A stretch of 64,000 bases of DNA from contig NZ_JAAVJI010000017.1 of assembly GCF_012033695.1 (NCBI RefSeq), forward strand, positions 45,358 to 109,357, read 5' to 3'. Each line of letters opens with the position of its first letter. Position 1 is the stretch's first letter. The position numbers were made by a program, and so were the translations under genes. The notes below the pieces were generated by a model that worked only from the letters and a program-made list of their open reading frames with translations, was not told where the DNA came from and did no database searches. Shown here piece by piece: positions 50,059-58,901 of this stretch. Source of the stretch: Pseudomonas quercus. GTDB taxonomy: Bacteria; Pseudomonadota; Gammaproteobacteria; Pseudomonadales; Pseudomonadaceae.

Positions 50059-51318
50059 TTGAACACTTATTCCACTGCCCTGGACATCGATTACGTACGC
50101 AGCCAGTTCCCAGCCCTGCGAGGGGGCTACGCCTTCCTGGACAACGCTGGCGGCTCGGCGGTGCTGCGCCCGGTAGCCGAGCGCATCAGCGATTACCTGC
50201 TTAACAGCGCGGTGCAGCTGGGGGCCTCCTACAGCGAGTCGGTGGCGGCAGGTGCGCGGGTGATGGAAGCCCGTGAAGCGGTTGCGCGCTTTATCAACGC
50301 CCCGTACCCCGAAGAGTGCGTGATGGGGGGCTCTACCACCTTGATGCTGCAGCTGCTGTGCCGAGCCATAGCGCCCTCCATTCACCCTGGCGATGAAATC
50401 GTGGTCACCAACTGCGACCACGAAGCCAATATCGGGCCGTGGGTGCGCTTGTGCGAGGAGCGCGGTGCAACCCTGCGCACCTGGTCGGTCGACCCCCATA
50501 GCCTGGAGCTGCAACTGGACGACCTTGACCGGCTGCTAGGGCCCAACACCCGCTATGTGGCCATGACCCATGCGTCGAACATTCTGGGCAGCGTCAACCC
50601 GGTGGCCGAAGTGGCCCGCCGCGTACAGGCCGTAGGCGGCAAGCTGTGCGTGGATGCCGTAGCCTACGCGCCCCACCGGCTGGTGGATGTTCAGGCCAGC
50701 GGCGCCGACTATTACGTGTTCAGTTTCTACAAAACCTTCGGGCCGCACTTTGCCGTGCTCTGGGGCAAGCGCGATCACCTGCTGGCCCTGCCTAGCCTGA
50801 ACCACTTCTTCATTGGCCAGGACGTGATTCCCTACAAACTGCAACCGGGCAACCTCAACTACGAGCTGTCCTATGGGTGCATCGGCATCAACGATTACTT
50901 GATCGATATTGGCAAGCGCCTGGGCGCTACAGGCCCCGACCGACATGTGATGCAGGTGGCCTTCGACGCCTTCGAGCAACAAGAGGACCTGCTCGCCGAA
51001 ACACTGCTCGCGTTCCTGCGTGAGCAACCGGGGGTGCGCATCATTGGCAAGGCCAGGGTCACGAACGGGGACCGGGTGCCCACCATCAGCTTCGTGGTGG
51101 AGGGCGTGCAATCGGAGGCCGTCGTTCGCCATGTCGATGACCAGCGCATGGGCATCCGCTTTGGTGACTTCTACGCTCGCCGATTGATCGAAGACCTGGG
51201 CCTGGCGCCCTACGGCGGTGTCGTGCGGGTGTCCATTGCCCACTACAACACGCTCGAAGAGCTGCAGCGCCTGGTGCAGCACCTGGCCCAAGCGCTGGAT
51301 GCGCTACGCCCTCACTGA
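50059..51318 (+). CDS. Aminotransferase class V / cysteine desulfurase-like PLP enzyme (TIGR01976-like)
   Basis: The protein is about 419 aa from TTG 50059, with GGAG nine bases upstream. It has the NifS fold: 'GGYAFLDNAGGSAVLRPVAERISDYL' at the start, 'TNCDHEANIGPW', 'YVAMTHASNILGSVNPV', 'KLCVDAVAYAPHRLVDVQASGADYYVFSFYKTFGPHFAVLWG' with the PLP Asp and Schiff-base Lys. The closest class is the 'cysteine desulfurase-like' group, which is not tied to SufBCD or IscU. In this operon it probably acts as a lyase or aminotransferase on the imported amino compound. Confidence 0.87.
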   Translation: MNTYSTALDIDYVRSQFPALRGGYAFLDNAGGSAVLRPVAERISDYLLNSAVQLGASYSESVAAGARVMEAREAVARFINAPYPEECVMGGSTTLMLQLLCRAIAPSIHPGDEIVVTNCDHEANIGPWVRLCEERGATLRTWSVDPHSLELQLDDLDRLLGPNTRYVAMTHASNILGSVNPVAEVARRVQAVGGKLCVDAVAYAPHRLVDVQASGADYYVFSFYKTFGPHFAVLWGKRDHLLALPSLNHFFIGQDVIPYKLQPGNLNYELSYGCIGINDYLIDIGKRLGATGPDRHVMQVAFDAFEQQEDLLAETLLAFLREQPGVRIIGKARVTNGDRVPTISFVVEGVQSEAVVRHVDDQRMGIRFGDFYARRLIEDLGLAPYGGVVRVSIAHYNTLEELQRLVQHLAQALDALRPH

Positions 51319-51335
51319 ACCTGAACGAGTTTTTT

Positions 51336-52208
51336 ATGCCAGTACCCCAAACCCTCGCCGAGTTGCGAGCGCTGATTGTCGAAGGGCAGGACCGCCTGAC
51401 GGCTCGGCAGCGCGATGCGGCCCACTACCTCACAGACCACCCCCATGAAGTGGCCTTGAACACTGTGGCGGCCTTGGCCAAGCAGTCGGGGATTCCCTCG
51501 TCGGCCTTCATCCGCCTGGCCCAGGCCTTGGGGTTCAATGGCTTCAGCGATGTGCAGAAGTTGTTCAAGCAGCCCTTGCAGCAGGCCGGCGGCGGCAGCT
51601 TCAAGGAGCGTATACGGCACTACCGGGGCGAACAGCTACTAGAGGACCCCACCGATGTGGGCGCGATGCTGGCGGCGTTCAGCCGTGCCAACATCGTGTC
51701 CCTGGAACACTTGGCAGAGGGGCAGCAGGTGGAAGCGCTGGAAGCTTCCATTGCCCTGTTGCAGCAGGCGCGCACCATCTTTGTGGTGGGCATGCGCCGT
51801 TCGTTTCCCATGGCCGCCTACCTGAGCTACGCCTTGAGCCGAGTAGGGCGGCGAGCAGTACACATCAGTGGTTTGGGCGGTAGCCTGCGTGAACAGGTGG
51901 GCGCGCTGCACCCCGATGACGTATTGGTAGCCATCAGTTTCCCGCCGTACGCCGCTGAAACGGTGCATGCCTGCCAGCAGGCAGTGGCGGCAGGTACGCC
52001 CATTGTGGCGTTGACCGACAGCCTGCTCAGCCCGATCGGGCAAAGCGCCTCGGTCATGATCGAAGTCAATGACGCCGAATTGTTAGGTTTCCGCTCACTC
52101 ACGGCTGCGTTCTGCATTGCCCAGACATTGGCCATGGGCCTGGCGTTTCGGGAGGGCCAAACCCTCGAAGGCCTGGATCATGAAGCCTTGAACCACATCG
52201 ATTGCTGA
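51336..52208 (+). CDS. MurR/RpiR-family transcriptional regulator
   Basis: The 290-aa protein has an N-terminal helix-turn-helix (about 15-80; 'QRDAAHYLTDHPHEVALNTVAALAKQSGIPSSAFIRLAQALGFNGFSDVQKLF'). A C-terminal SIS domain follows ('IFVVGMRRSFPMAAYLSYALSRVGRRAVHISGLGGSLREQV', 'DVLVAISFPPYAAETVHACQQAVAAGTPIVALTD'). SIS domains bind phosphosugars or other small phosphorylated or acidic ligands. Placed inside the operon it most likely regulates it, possibly through the inverted repeat at 47689-47722. Confidence 0.92.
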   Translation: MPVPQTLAELRALIVEGQDRLTARQRDAAHYLTDHPHEVALNTVAALAKQSGIPSSAFIRLAQALGFNGFSDVQKLFKQPLQQAGGGSFKERIRHYRGEQLLEDPTDVGAMLAAFSRANIVSLEHLAEGQQVEALEASIALLQQARTIFVVGMRRSFPMAAYLSYALSRVGRRAVHISGLGGSLREQVGALHPDDVLVAISFPPYAAETVHACQQAVAAGTPIVALTDSLLSPIGQSASVMIEVNDAELLGFRSLTAAFCIAQTLAMGLAFREGQTLEGLDHEALNHIDC

Positions 52209-52258
52209 GCGTGGCTTGGCAGTCAACTTACCCTCTGTGAACCGCAGGAGACTGTTCC

Positions 52259-53155
52259 ATGACGTTACCCTTACGTGATCTGGTCGGTTATGGTCGGCAG
52301 CGCCCACAAGGGACCTGGCCCAACGGTGCACGCCTGGCGATCAGCCTGGTCATCAATTACGAGGAAGGCTCCGAACGGTCCCTGGCCATGGGCGACCCAG
52401 ACCAGGAAAGCATGACGGAGTGGGGGAGCTATCAATTTCCCGCAGGCGTGCGCAACCTGGCCATGGAGTCCATGTATGAGTACGGGGCACGGGTAGGCAT
52501 CTGGCGCATTCTGGACATCTTGCAAGCTGCGAACGTGCCCGCCACCTTCCACGCCTGCGCGGTCGCCTTCGAACAGAACCCGGAGGTGGCCAAGGCGGCA
52601 GTAGCCCTAGGGCATGAAATCTGCAGCCACGGTTACCGTTGGGAAGAAGTGTTCCGCCTCACCGAGGCCGAGGAACGCGAGCACATTCGGCTGGCGGTAG
52701 AGTCCTTCGAGCGCACGTGTGGCCACCGCCCGGTGGGGTGGTACTGCCGGTACGGCGCCAGTGTTCGCACCCGCCGCCTGGTGGCTGAGGAAGGTGGCTT
52801 TCTGTATGACTCCGACGCCTACAACGACGATGTACCGTACTTTGTGGACGTGGACGGCCAGCAGCGTTTGGTGGTGCCGTACACCAGCGACGTGAACGAC
52901 TTCCGCTACTGGAACTCCCCAGGGCTGTCCCAGGCGTCGGATTTTCTGGAGTACATGAAGGAAAGCTTCGAGGTGCTGTACGAAGAGTCGGCCGACGGGC
53001 TGCGCATGATGTCCATCGGGCTGCATCCTCGCATGGTAGGGCGGCCGGGCAGGGTGCGCGCCATCAAACGGTTTATCGAGTACGCCCAGGGGCATGAGGG
53101 GGTATGGTTCGCCACGCGTGAGCAGATCGCCCGGGCGTGGCTGGCGAGAGGGTAA
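52259..53155 (+). CDS. Polysaccharide deacetylase-family hydrolase, PuuE (allantoinase)-like
   Basis: The 298-aa protein has 'DLVGYGRQRPQGTWPNGARLAISLVINYEEGSERSLAMGD', the characteristic start of PuuE-type proteins. 'EICSHGYRWEEVFRLTEAEEREHIRLAVESFERTCGHRPVGWYCRYGASVRTRRLVAEEGGFLYDSD' contains the zinc His and general-base region of the NodB homology fold. PuuE hydrolyses allantoin; relatives act on other cyclic or formyl amides. No other uric acid genes are near, so here I infer a C-N bond hydrolase for the operon's substrate. It is the last gene of the operon. Confidence 0.87.
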   Translation: MTLPLRDLVGYGRQRPQGTWPNGARLAISLVINYEEGSERSLAMGDPDQESMTEWGSYQFPAGVRNLAMESMYEYGARVGIWRILDILQAANVPATFHACAVAFEQNPEVAKAAVALGHEICSHGYRWEEVFRLTEAEEREHIRLAVESFERTCGHRPVGWYCRYGASVRTRRLVAEEGGFLYDSDAYNDDVPYFVDVDGQQRLVVPYTSDVNDFRYWNSPGLSQASDFLEYMKESFEVLYEESADGLRMMSIGLHPRMVGRPGRVRAIKRFIEYAQGHEGVWFATREQIARAWLARG

Positions 53156-53287
53156 ACGGCATGTTGGCCTGTTATATACAGGCGCAGATGCAGCTCAAGC
53201 CCCGCACGGGTCCTTACATGTCGTAAATGAGCACATTGGAAATGTTCAACGCAGCGTAATTGAGTGGCGAGGGTTTTCACACAGACG

Positions 53288-53692
53288 TCAAGTGACTCGC
53301 TTACGCGCGTTGAGCAGCTTTGACATGTAGCTCGGGTGCAAGATACCCAGTTTGGGTAGGGGTGAGTTGATATGAACACCAGGGGCAGGTCGGAACCAAT
53401 CGGAGTCGAACGGAAGCGCTTCGATTCTTCCTACGTCGAACTTCGTTCGCCCAGTCAGGCCGCTGGCTATAAAGCCGCCATCGGCCGGATCAAGCACGAA
53501 TTCGCCTGGGTAGAGCTTGTCGGTCTTTTTACTTGTACCGTAGGCCACTTCAATCGCGTGGTCTTCTTCCGATACCCCGATCACAAGGGCCGGACGAGGT
53601 TTTGGGCCCGGATTTCCAAGATTTTGAAGCTCTGGAAACTTTGCCCAAACGATATCACCGGGCTCGGGCAGCGGCAGAAAATCGTAGGCCAT
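53288..53692 (-). CDS. PemK/MazF-like toxin
   Basis: The 134-aa protein has 'PEPGDIVWAKFPE' and 'PKPRPALVIGVSEEDHAIEVAYGTSKKTDKLYPGEFVLD'. These match the beta-barrel of PemK/MazF growth inhibitors, whose members cleave mRNA. The Arg-Pro pair after the GDIVW strand is present; the usual catalytic Thr/Ser may be the one in 'YGTSKKTDK'. It follows the small upstream gene by 3 bp, the typical antitoxin-toxin order. GC content is lower than in neighbours. Confidence 0.72.
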   Translation of the reverse strand: MAYDFLPLPEPGDIVWAKFPELQNLGNPGPKPRPALVIGVSEEDHAIEVAYGTSKKTDKLYPGEFVLDPADGGFIASGLTGRTKFDVGRIEALPFDSDWFRPAPGVHINSPLPKLGILHPSYMSKLLNARKRVT

Positions 53693-53695
53693 GCG

Positions 53696-53986
53696 CTAGA
53701 ATAACCTTTTGGTAAAGCGTTCCTTTGGAATGTTCGAAGCAGGGCTCGCGGCTTCAATAGCCGCGTGTTGAGCATCGGTTAGGGGGCCGTCATCCAGTTC
53801 ATACTTAGGCAACGCACGATCAGCCAGTTGTCGCAGAGCGAGGTGAATGACGTCTGTTTTCGTCATGCCGAACTGATGAACCAACAGCTCGACGGTTTCA
53901 CTGCTAACGCCTGTAGGCGTGTCCTGCTTGCGAAGGCGAAGGTATATGCTTTCGGCTTTCTCTTTGTTTTCGGAAGCGGGTGCCAT
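53696..53986 (-). CDS. Probable antitoxin of the PemK/MazF-like pair
   Basis: This 96-aa protein (MAPASENKEKAESIYLRLRKQDTPTG...) is short, charged and helix-rich; 'SSETVELLVHQFGMTKTDVIHLALRQLADR' could be a ribbon-helix-helix region. I do not recognise the family. Position just before the toxin, and the 3-bp gap, support the antitoxin role. An acidic C-terminal tail (YELDDGPLTDAQHAAIEAASPAS) might wrap the toxin. Confidence 0.6.
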   Translation of the reverse strand: MAPASENKEKAESIYLRLRKQDTPTGVSSETVELLVHQFGMTKTDVIHLALRQLADRALPKYELDDGPLTDAQHAAIEAASPASNIPKERFTKRLF

Positions 53987-54116
53987 GGATCATCTCCTAC
54001 GTGTTAGGCCTGCCAAGTAGACCCCGAAGCATTTTGGATTAGCCCCAAAATGGATATAGCTATTCTATAGCTACTGGCGGCAGTAGGACACCCTCTTCGG
54101 TATTCCCAAGTGCTCG

Positions 54117-54851
54117 TCAATAAGGGCTAGCGGTAGGCCGTACCACGATCTCGCTCACATCGACGTCATCGGGCTGTTCTATGGCGTAAACCAAGGCCCG
54201 AGCGATAGCATCGGGGGTGATTGCTACCTGGCGAAACGCTTTCATCGCTTCCCGTGCCTTTTCATCGGAGATTGTGTTCGCCAGCTCCGACTCCACCACG
54301 CCTGGGCACACAACGGTCACGCGGACCTTGTCGCTTTCCTGCCTCAGGCCATCGGAAATGGCGCGCACGGCAAACTTGGTAGCGCAGTACACAGCAGCGG
54401 TGGGCGATACCGACAGGCCGCCAATGGACGAGATGTTGATCACCTGACCGTGGCCTTGGGCTTCCATCAGCGGCAACACAGCGGCAATCCCATGCAGCAC
54501 ACCTCGCACATTGACATCCAGCATCTGGTTCCATTCGGCGATTTTCAGTGACGACAAAGGAGACAGTGGCATCGCGCCGGCGTTATTGATAATGACGTCT
54601 ACCTGGCCGAAGGTGTCCTTGGCGAAATCCACGAACGCCTGCACGTCGGCAGCATCGGTCACATCAAGGGCCCTGGCGCGCGCCGATCCGCCTTGGGCTT
54701 CGATAGTGGCCACCAGTGCTTGCAGCCGGTCTAGCCTGCGGGCGCCCACTGCAGTATGGGCACCCTTGGCAGCGATGAGCTGGGCAGCCGCTTCGCCAAT
54801 CCCACTGCTGGCCCCAGTGATCAGTACAACCTTGCCTTTGATATTGGACAT
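54117..54851 (-). CDS. SDR-family oxidoreductase
   Basis: The protein is 244 aa from ATG 54851, with AGGAG 11 bases upstream; the open frame continues upstream without support. TGASSGIGEAAA (about 11-22), 'NNAGAMPLSPL', 'INISSIGGLSVSPTAAVYCATKFAVRA' (catalytic Ser and Y-x-x-x-K) identify a classical SDR. Similar proteins reduce small carbonyls with NADPH. It appears monocistronic. Confidence 0.9.
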   Translation of the reverse strand: MSNIKGKVVLITGASSGIGEAAAQLIAAKGAHTAVGARRLDRLQALVATIEAQGGSARARALDVTDAADVQAFVDFAKDTFGQVDVIINNAGAMPLSPLSSLKIAEWNQMLDVNVRGVLHGIAAVLPLMEAQGHGQVINISSIGGLSVSPTAAVYCATKFAVRAISDGLRQESDKVRVTVVCPGVVESELANTISDEKAREAMKAFRQVAITPDAIARALVYAIEQPDDVDVSEIVVRPTASPY

Positions 54852-55015
54852 CTCACGCGCTCCTGTGGCCGCCAGCCGGGCGGCCTTCATGGTGCCGCCG
54901 GTGGTGAATACCTGTGGCGGCAGTGATGCCATTACCGTAGGCGGAACATGTCAGCGTGAGGATGCCCACACCTGCCGAACACTTGCCTGATGCTGTCGAA
55001 GGCGTACAGCGCGCA

Positions 55016-55552
55016 TCAAGGTAGGCGCTGAGGCGGCAGCATGCGATCCAGTGTTCCATCGCGGCGCACGGCCACATGCCACACAGTGCCGGCCACATGC
55101 AGGGCGATCAGCCCATACACGGCGAACTGGCACCACACATGCACCGTGTCAGCCAGTTTGCCCAGGCCGTCGTGGCGGGCGAAGCCCGGCAGGGAGAGGA
55201 GCCGGAAGAAGGGTACATCCTGGCCGTTGCCGGCCATCAGGTAGCCGGTAACCGGCATCACCAGCAGCACCGCGTACAGCAGCGCATGGGTCAGGCCTGC
55301 TGCCAGGCGCGTGAGGCGCGCATGGCTGGCCGGATGGGCCGGTGGGGCGTGCCGAAAGCGCCAGGTGAGGCGCAGCAGCACCATGAGGAAAACACTGATG
55401 CCCATGGACTCGTGGGCCATGTACCAGAACACCCGCACCGGGCCCGGCGGAAAGTTTTCCGCCACCCACACAAACGGCAGCAGCAGGCACAGGGCCGCAG
55501 CGGTAAGCCAATGCAGGGCCTGGGCCAGGCCGGTGTAGCGTTCCATAGGCAT
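55016..55552 (-). CDS. Cytochrome b561 family protein
   Basis: The protein is 178 aa from ATG 55552, behind GGAGG. Four hydrophobic helices carry the heme-ligand histidines of di-heme b561: 'ALHWLTAAALCLLLPFV', 'MAHESMGISVFLMVLLRLTWR', 'LTHALLYAVLLVMPVTGYLM' and 'YGLIALHVAGTVWHVAV'. It is a membrane electron carrier, often linking quinol or periplasmic reductants. It stands alone between an SDR and a transsulfuration operon. Confidence 0.9.
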   Translation of the reverse strand: MPMERYTGLAQALHWLTAAALCLLLPFVWVAENFPPGPVRVFWYMAHESMGISVFLMVLLRLTWRFRHAPPAHPASHARLTRLAAGLTHALLYAVLLVMPVTGYLMAGNGQDVPFFRLLSLPGFARHDGLGKLADTVHVWCQFAVYGLIALHVAGTVWHVAVRRDGTLDRMLPPQRLP

Positions 55553-55564
55553 CAGGGCCTCCGT

Positions 55565-55650
55565 GGGTAGCAGGGGTTCCCGGCCTCCGCCTTCGGCTTC
55601 GGCCAGTCCTACAGCGATGGAATGGCGCCAGCCTCTGTAGGCGCTGGCGA
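55565..55650. repeat. Degenerate composite-repeat module plus hairpin
   Basis: 'GGGGTTCCCGGCCTCCGCC' and 'ttcggcttcggccagtcctac' are module B relatives. CGCCAGC (55626-55632) and GCTGGCG (55643-55649) form a hairpin downstream of the transsulfuration operon that may act as its terminator. Confidence 0.45.
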
Positions 55651-55691
55651 TAGCCGGCGAACCTTGTTCAAGCATCACGCGGCAGGTTCCG

Positions 55692-56870
55692 TTAGATCAC
55701 CGCCAGGGCCTGGGCCAGGTCCGCCCTCAGGTCCTCGACTGCCTCAACCCCCACGGACAGCCGCACCAGGCCGTCTCCAATGCCCAGCTTCGCCCTGTTT
55801 TCAGCCGGGATGCTGGCGTGGGTCATGATGGCTGGGTGCTCGATCAAGCTTTCCACACCGCCTAGGCTTTCGGCCAGGGCGAACAGTTGTACCTTTTCAA
55901 GGAAGCGGCGGGCGCCGGCCAGGTCGGTGTTCAGGTCCAGGGAAATCATGCCGCCGAACCCACGCATTTGTGTGCGTGCCAAAGCGTGCTGGGGGTGGGA
56001 TGGCAGGCCAGGGTAGTACACGCGGGCCACCTGTGGCTGCTGCTCCAGCCACTGGGCCAGGTCCAGGGCGTTGCTGCAATGGCGCTCCATGCGCAGGGCC
56101 AAGGTTTTCACGCCCCGTAAGGTCAGGAAGGCGTCGAAGGGGCCGGCGATGGCGCCCACCGAGTTCTGCAAAAAGCCCAAGCGCTCGGCAAGGTCCGGGT
56201 TATCCCCTACCACCGCGATGCCACCGATCACGTCGGAGTGGCCGTTCAGGTACTTGGTGGCTGAATGCACCACAATGTCGAAGCCCAGTGCCAATGGCTG
56301 CTGAATCCAAGGGCTGGCGAAGGTGTTGTCGGCCACACAAAGGATGCCCCGGTCCCTACACACCCGTGCGATGGCGGCCAGGTCTGTCAGGCGCAGCAAG
56401 GGGTTGCTGGGCGTTTCGACCCAGATCATGCGGGTGTCGTCCTGCAAGGCCGCTTCGAAGGCGGCAGGGTCGGTCATGTCCACGAAGGTGAAGCGGTGGC
56501 CGGCACTGCGGCGGCGTACACGGTCGAACAGGCGGAAGGTACCACCATACAGGTCATCCCCCGAGAGCACATGGCTGCCGGCATCCAGCAGTTCCAGCAC
56601 GGACGAGATCGCCGCCAGGCCGGACGCGAAGGCGAAGGCCTGGGTGCCGCCTTCCAGGTCGGCCACGCAGCGCTCAAGGGCAAAACGCGTAGGGTTGTGG
56701 GAGCGGCCGTAGTCCAGGCCCTTATGCACGCCCGGGCTTTGCTGGAGGTAAGTGGAGTTGGCGTAGATGGGCGGCATCAGCGCGCCCGTGGTGGGGTCCG
56801 GGCTTTGCCCGGCATGGATCACTCGGGTGGCGAACGCCTGTGAAGGCGCGCGGTTATCAGGTTGGCTCAT
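55692..56870 (-). CDS. Cystathionine gamma-lyase / gamma-synthase family enzyme
   Basis: The 392-aa Cys/Met-metabolism PLP enzyme has 'FATRVIHAGQSPDPTTGALMPPIYANSTYLQQSPGVHKGLDYGRSHNPTR' (with the Tyr/Arg phosphate contacts), 'DNTFASPWIQQPLALGFDIVVHSATKYLNGHSDVIGG' (Schiff-base Lys206) and 'MISLDLNTDLAGARRFLEKVQLFALAESLGGVESLIEHPA'. The neighbour encodes cystathionine beta-synthase and the genes overlap by 4 bp. This makes gamma-lyase (cystathionine to cysteine) the likely activity rather than MetB synthase. Confidence 0.92.
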   Translation of the reverse strand: MSQPDNRAPSQAFATRVIHAGQSPDPTTGALMPPIYANSTYLQQSPGVHKGLDYGRSHNPTRFALERCVADLEGGTQAFAFASGLAAISSVLELLDAGSHVLSGDDLYGGTFRLFDRVRRRSAGHRFTFVDMTDPAAFEAALQDDTRMIWVETPSNPLLRLTDLAAIARVCRDRGILCVADNTFASPWIQQPLALGFDIVVHSATKYLNGHSDVIGGIAVVGDNPDLAERLGFLQNSVGAIAGPFDAFLTLRGVKTLALRMERHCSNALDLAQWLEQQPQVARVYYPGLPSHPQHALARTQMRGFGGMISLDLNTDLAGARRFLEKVQLFALAESLGGVESLIEHPAIMTHASIPAENRAKLGIGDGLVRLSVGVEAVEDLRADLAQALAVI

Positions 56871-58243
56871 GGCAGGGATTTCCGTAAATGGTTAAGCAGG
56901 TCGACGCGGGTAATCAGCCCATGGAAACCGGACGCGTCGGCAATGATCGCCACCATGCCCTTGTCCAGTTCCTGTTGCAATGCCAACAGGCTGGCGCCCG
57001 GGGCCAGGGTTTCGAGAGTGTCCGTCATCACGCTGGCCACCGTGGTGTGGAAACTGGCGGGGTCCTGGTGCATGCCCAAGAGAATATCGGACTCGTCGAT
57101 CACGCCAACCAAGTGCTGGCCGTCCGCTAACACGGGCAGCTGTGACACGTCGGCCAGGCGCATGCGCTGGAAGGCGGTGAGCAGCGTGTCATCTGGGGCC
57201 ACGCTGATCACGCGACCGTCTTCGAAGCGGCGGGCGATCAGGTCACGCAGGTCGTTGTAGCGGGTGCGTTTGAGCAGGCCCTGGTCGGTCATCCACTGGT
57301 CGTTGTACACCTTGGACAGGTAACGGGTACCGGTATCGCATACGAAGGTCACCACCCGCCTGGGGGTGGTCTGCGCCCGGCAGTACTGCAAAGCCGCAGC
57401 CAGCAGGGTGCCCGTGGAGGAGCCACCGAGTATGCCCTCGGCCTTTAATAGCTGCCGAGCGTGGTCGAAGCTAACCTCGTCACTGATCGAATACGCCTGG
57501 CGCACGCTGGAAAGGTCGGCGAACGAGGGAATGAAATCCTCACCAATGCCTTCCACCGCCCAGGAACCGGCCTCGGGCAGGGTGCCGCTGCGGCTGTATT
57601 CGGCCACCACTGAGCCTTCCGGGTCGGCCAGTACCATGGCCAGGTCCGGCTGCACCCGTTTGAAGAAGCGGGTAAGGCCAGTCAAGGTGCCGGCCGAGCC
57701 TACACCCACGATGATGGCATCCAGGTCATGCTGGGTCTGGGCCCAGATTTCCGGTGCGGTGCTGGTTTCATGGGCCAGCGGGTTGGCGGGGTTGTTGAAC
57801 TGGTCAGCGAAGAAGGCGCCGGGAATGTCCGCCGCCAGCCGTGCGGCCATGTCCTGGTAATACTCGGGGTGGCCTTTGCCCACGTCCGAGCGGGTGATGT
57901 GCACCTCGGCACCCATGGCCTTGAGGTGCAGCACTTTTTCGGTGGACATCTTGTCTGGCACCACCAGCACCACGCGGTAACCTTTGGCACGCCCTACCAG
58001 GGCCAAGCCCAGGCCGGTATTGCCAGCGGTGGCCTCCACAATGGTGCCACCGGGTTGCAAGCGGCCGTCGCGCTCTGCGGCGTCAATCATGGCCAGGCCC
58101 ACGCGGTCCTTGATGGAGCCACCGGGGTTTTGGGATTCAAGCTTCAGGTACAGCGTGCACAGGCCGGTGTCGATACGGCTCACGCGGACCAAAGGTGTGT
58201 TGCCAATCAATTCGAGAATGGCAGGGCGGGGCGGAACGGGCAT
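56867..58243 (-). CDS. Cystathionine beta-synthase with C-terminal CBS domains
   Basis: The protein is 458 aa from ATG 58243, with AAGGAG five bases upstream; a longer open frame lacks support. The N-terminal PLP domain has 'LKLESQNPGGSIKDRVGLAMI' (Schiff-base Lys45), 'IVEATAGNTGLGLALVG' and 'GSSTGTLLAAAL'. Residues about 330-455 are two CBS motifs that may bind an adenosyl ligand. It has no heme-binding N-terminal extension. With the gamma-lyase it forms the reverse transsulfuration pathway from homocysteine to cysteine. Confidence 0.92.
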   Translation of the reverse strand: MPVPPRPAILELIGNTPLVRVSRIDTGLCTLYLKLESQNPGGSIKDRVGLAMIDAAERDGRLQPGGTIVEATAGNTGLGLALVGRAKGYRVVLVVPDKMSTEKVLHLKAMGAEVHITRSDVGKGHPEYYQDMAARLAADIPGAFFADQFNNPANPLAHETSTAPEIWAQTQHDLDAIIVGVGSAGTLTGLTRFFKRVQPDLAMVLADPEGSVVAEYSRSGTLPEAGSWAVEGIGEDFIPSFADLSSVRQAYSISDEVSFDHARQLLKAEGILGGSSTGTLLAAALQYCRAQTTPRRVVTFVCDTGTRYLSKVYNDQWMTDQGLLKRTRYNDLRDLIARRFEDGRVISVAPDDTLLTAFQRMRLADVSQLPVLADGQHLVGVIDESDILLGMHQDPASFHTTVASVMTDTLETLAPGASLLALQQELDKGMVAIIADASGFHGLITRVDLLNHLRKSLP

Positions 58244-58394
58244 GGCGGCTCCTTGGAGGTGTCGGGTAAAGGCACGTACAGGCCCGCGCCTTTTCACACG
58301 TGAGTCTAGATGCACGGTGGGAAGGTGCCCGAATTTGCACAGGCCAGGCTTTACCTCTACGGTGCAGAAGCTTTTATTCACCCAGAGGCACGTC

Positions 58395-58901
58395 ATGCTT
58401 GTTGTCTTCAGCGGCCTTCCCGGCACCGGCAAAACCACCCTTGCCATGCAACTCGCCCGGCAAACGGGCGCGGTGTACCTGCGCATCGATACCATCGAAC
58501 AAGCCATTCGCGATTCAGGGGATTTCCACCAGCCCGTAGGGCGCAGCGGCTACCGGGTGGCCACTGCGCTGGCCCTCACGCACCTGCGGCTGGGGCACCG
58601 TGTAATTGCCGATGGCGTCAACCCCGTCGCCGAAAGCCGTACAGCCTGGCACGACGCTGCGTCGAGCGCAGATGCGGTGCTGCTGGATATCGAGGTGGTC
58701 TGCTCCAACACGCATGAACATCGCCGCCGGGTACAGGCGAGAGCCTCTGATATTCCGGGGCTGAACCCGCCTACTTGGCAGTCGGTGGTGGAGCATGAGT
58801 ATGAGCCCTGTGTGGAGCCTGTGCTGCGTATCGACACAGGCTGTGTATCGGCCGAAGAGGCCGTGGCGCTGATTGTGGAGCGCATAGGCCTGGCAGCCTA
58901 G
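58395..58901 (+). CDS. P-loop AAA/kinase-like protein
   Basis: The 168-aa protein starts 'MLVVFSGLPGTGKTTLAMQLARQTGAVYLRIDTIEQAI', with Walker A GLPGTGKTT at residues about 7-15. 'ALTHLRLGHRVIADGVNP' is a Walker B-like strand. Such ZetaTox/gluconate kinase-like proteins phosphorylate small molecules. The substrate is unknown. The gene ends 4 bp into the convergent hypothetical gene. Confidence 0.85.
   Translation: MLVVFSGLPGTGKTTLAMQLARQTGAVYLRIDTIEQAIRDSGDFHQPVGRSGYRVATALALTHLRLGHRVIADGVNPVAESRTAWHDAASSADAVLLDIEVVCSNTHEHRRRVQARASDIPGLNPPTWQSVVEHEYEPCVEPVLRIDTGCVSAEEAVALIVERIGLAA

Noticed and set aside
48945..50066. 373-codon antisense frame over the ABC permease and ATPase genes
   Set aside because: It mirrors strongly conserved plus-strand genes and has no recognisable domain.
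52259..53155. Naming the last gene of the six-gene operon as allantoinase puuE
   Set aside because: The family fits, but no other purine-degradation gene is near and the operon content points to another substrate.
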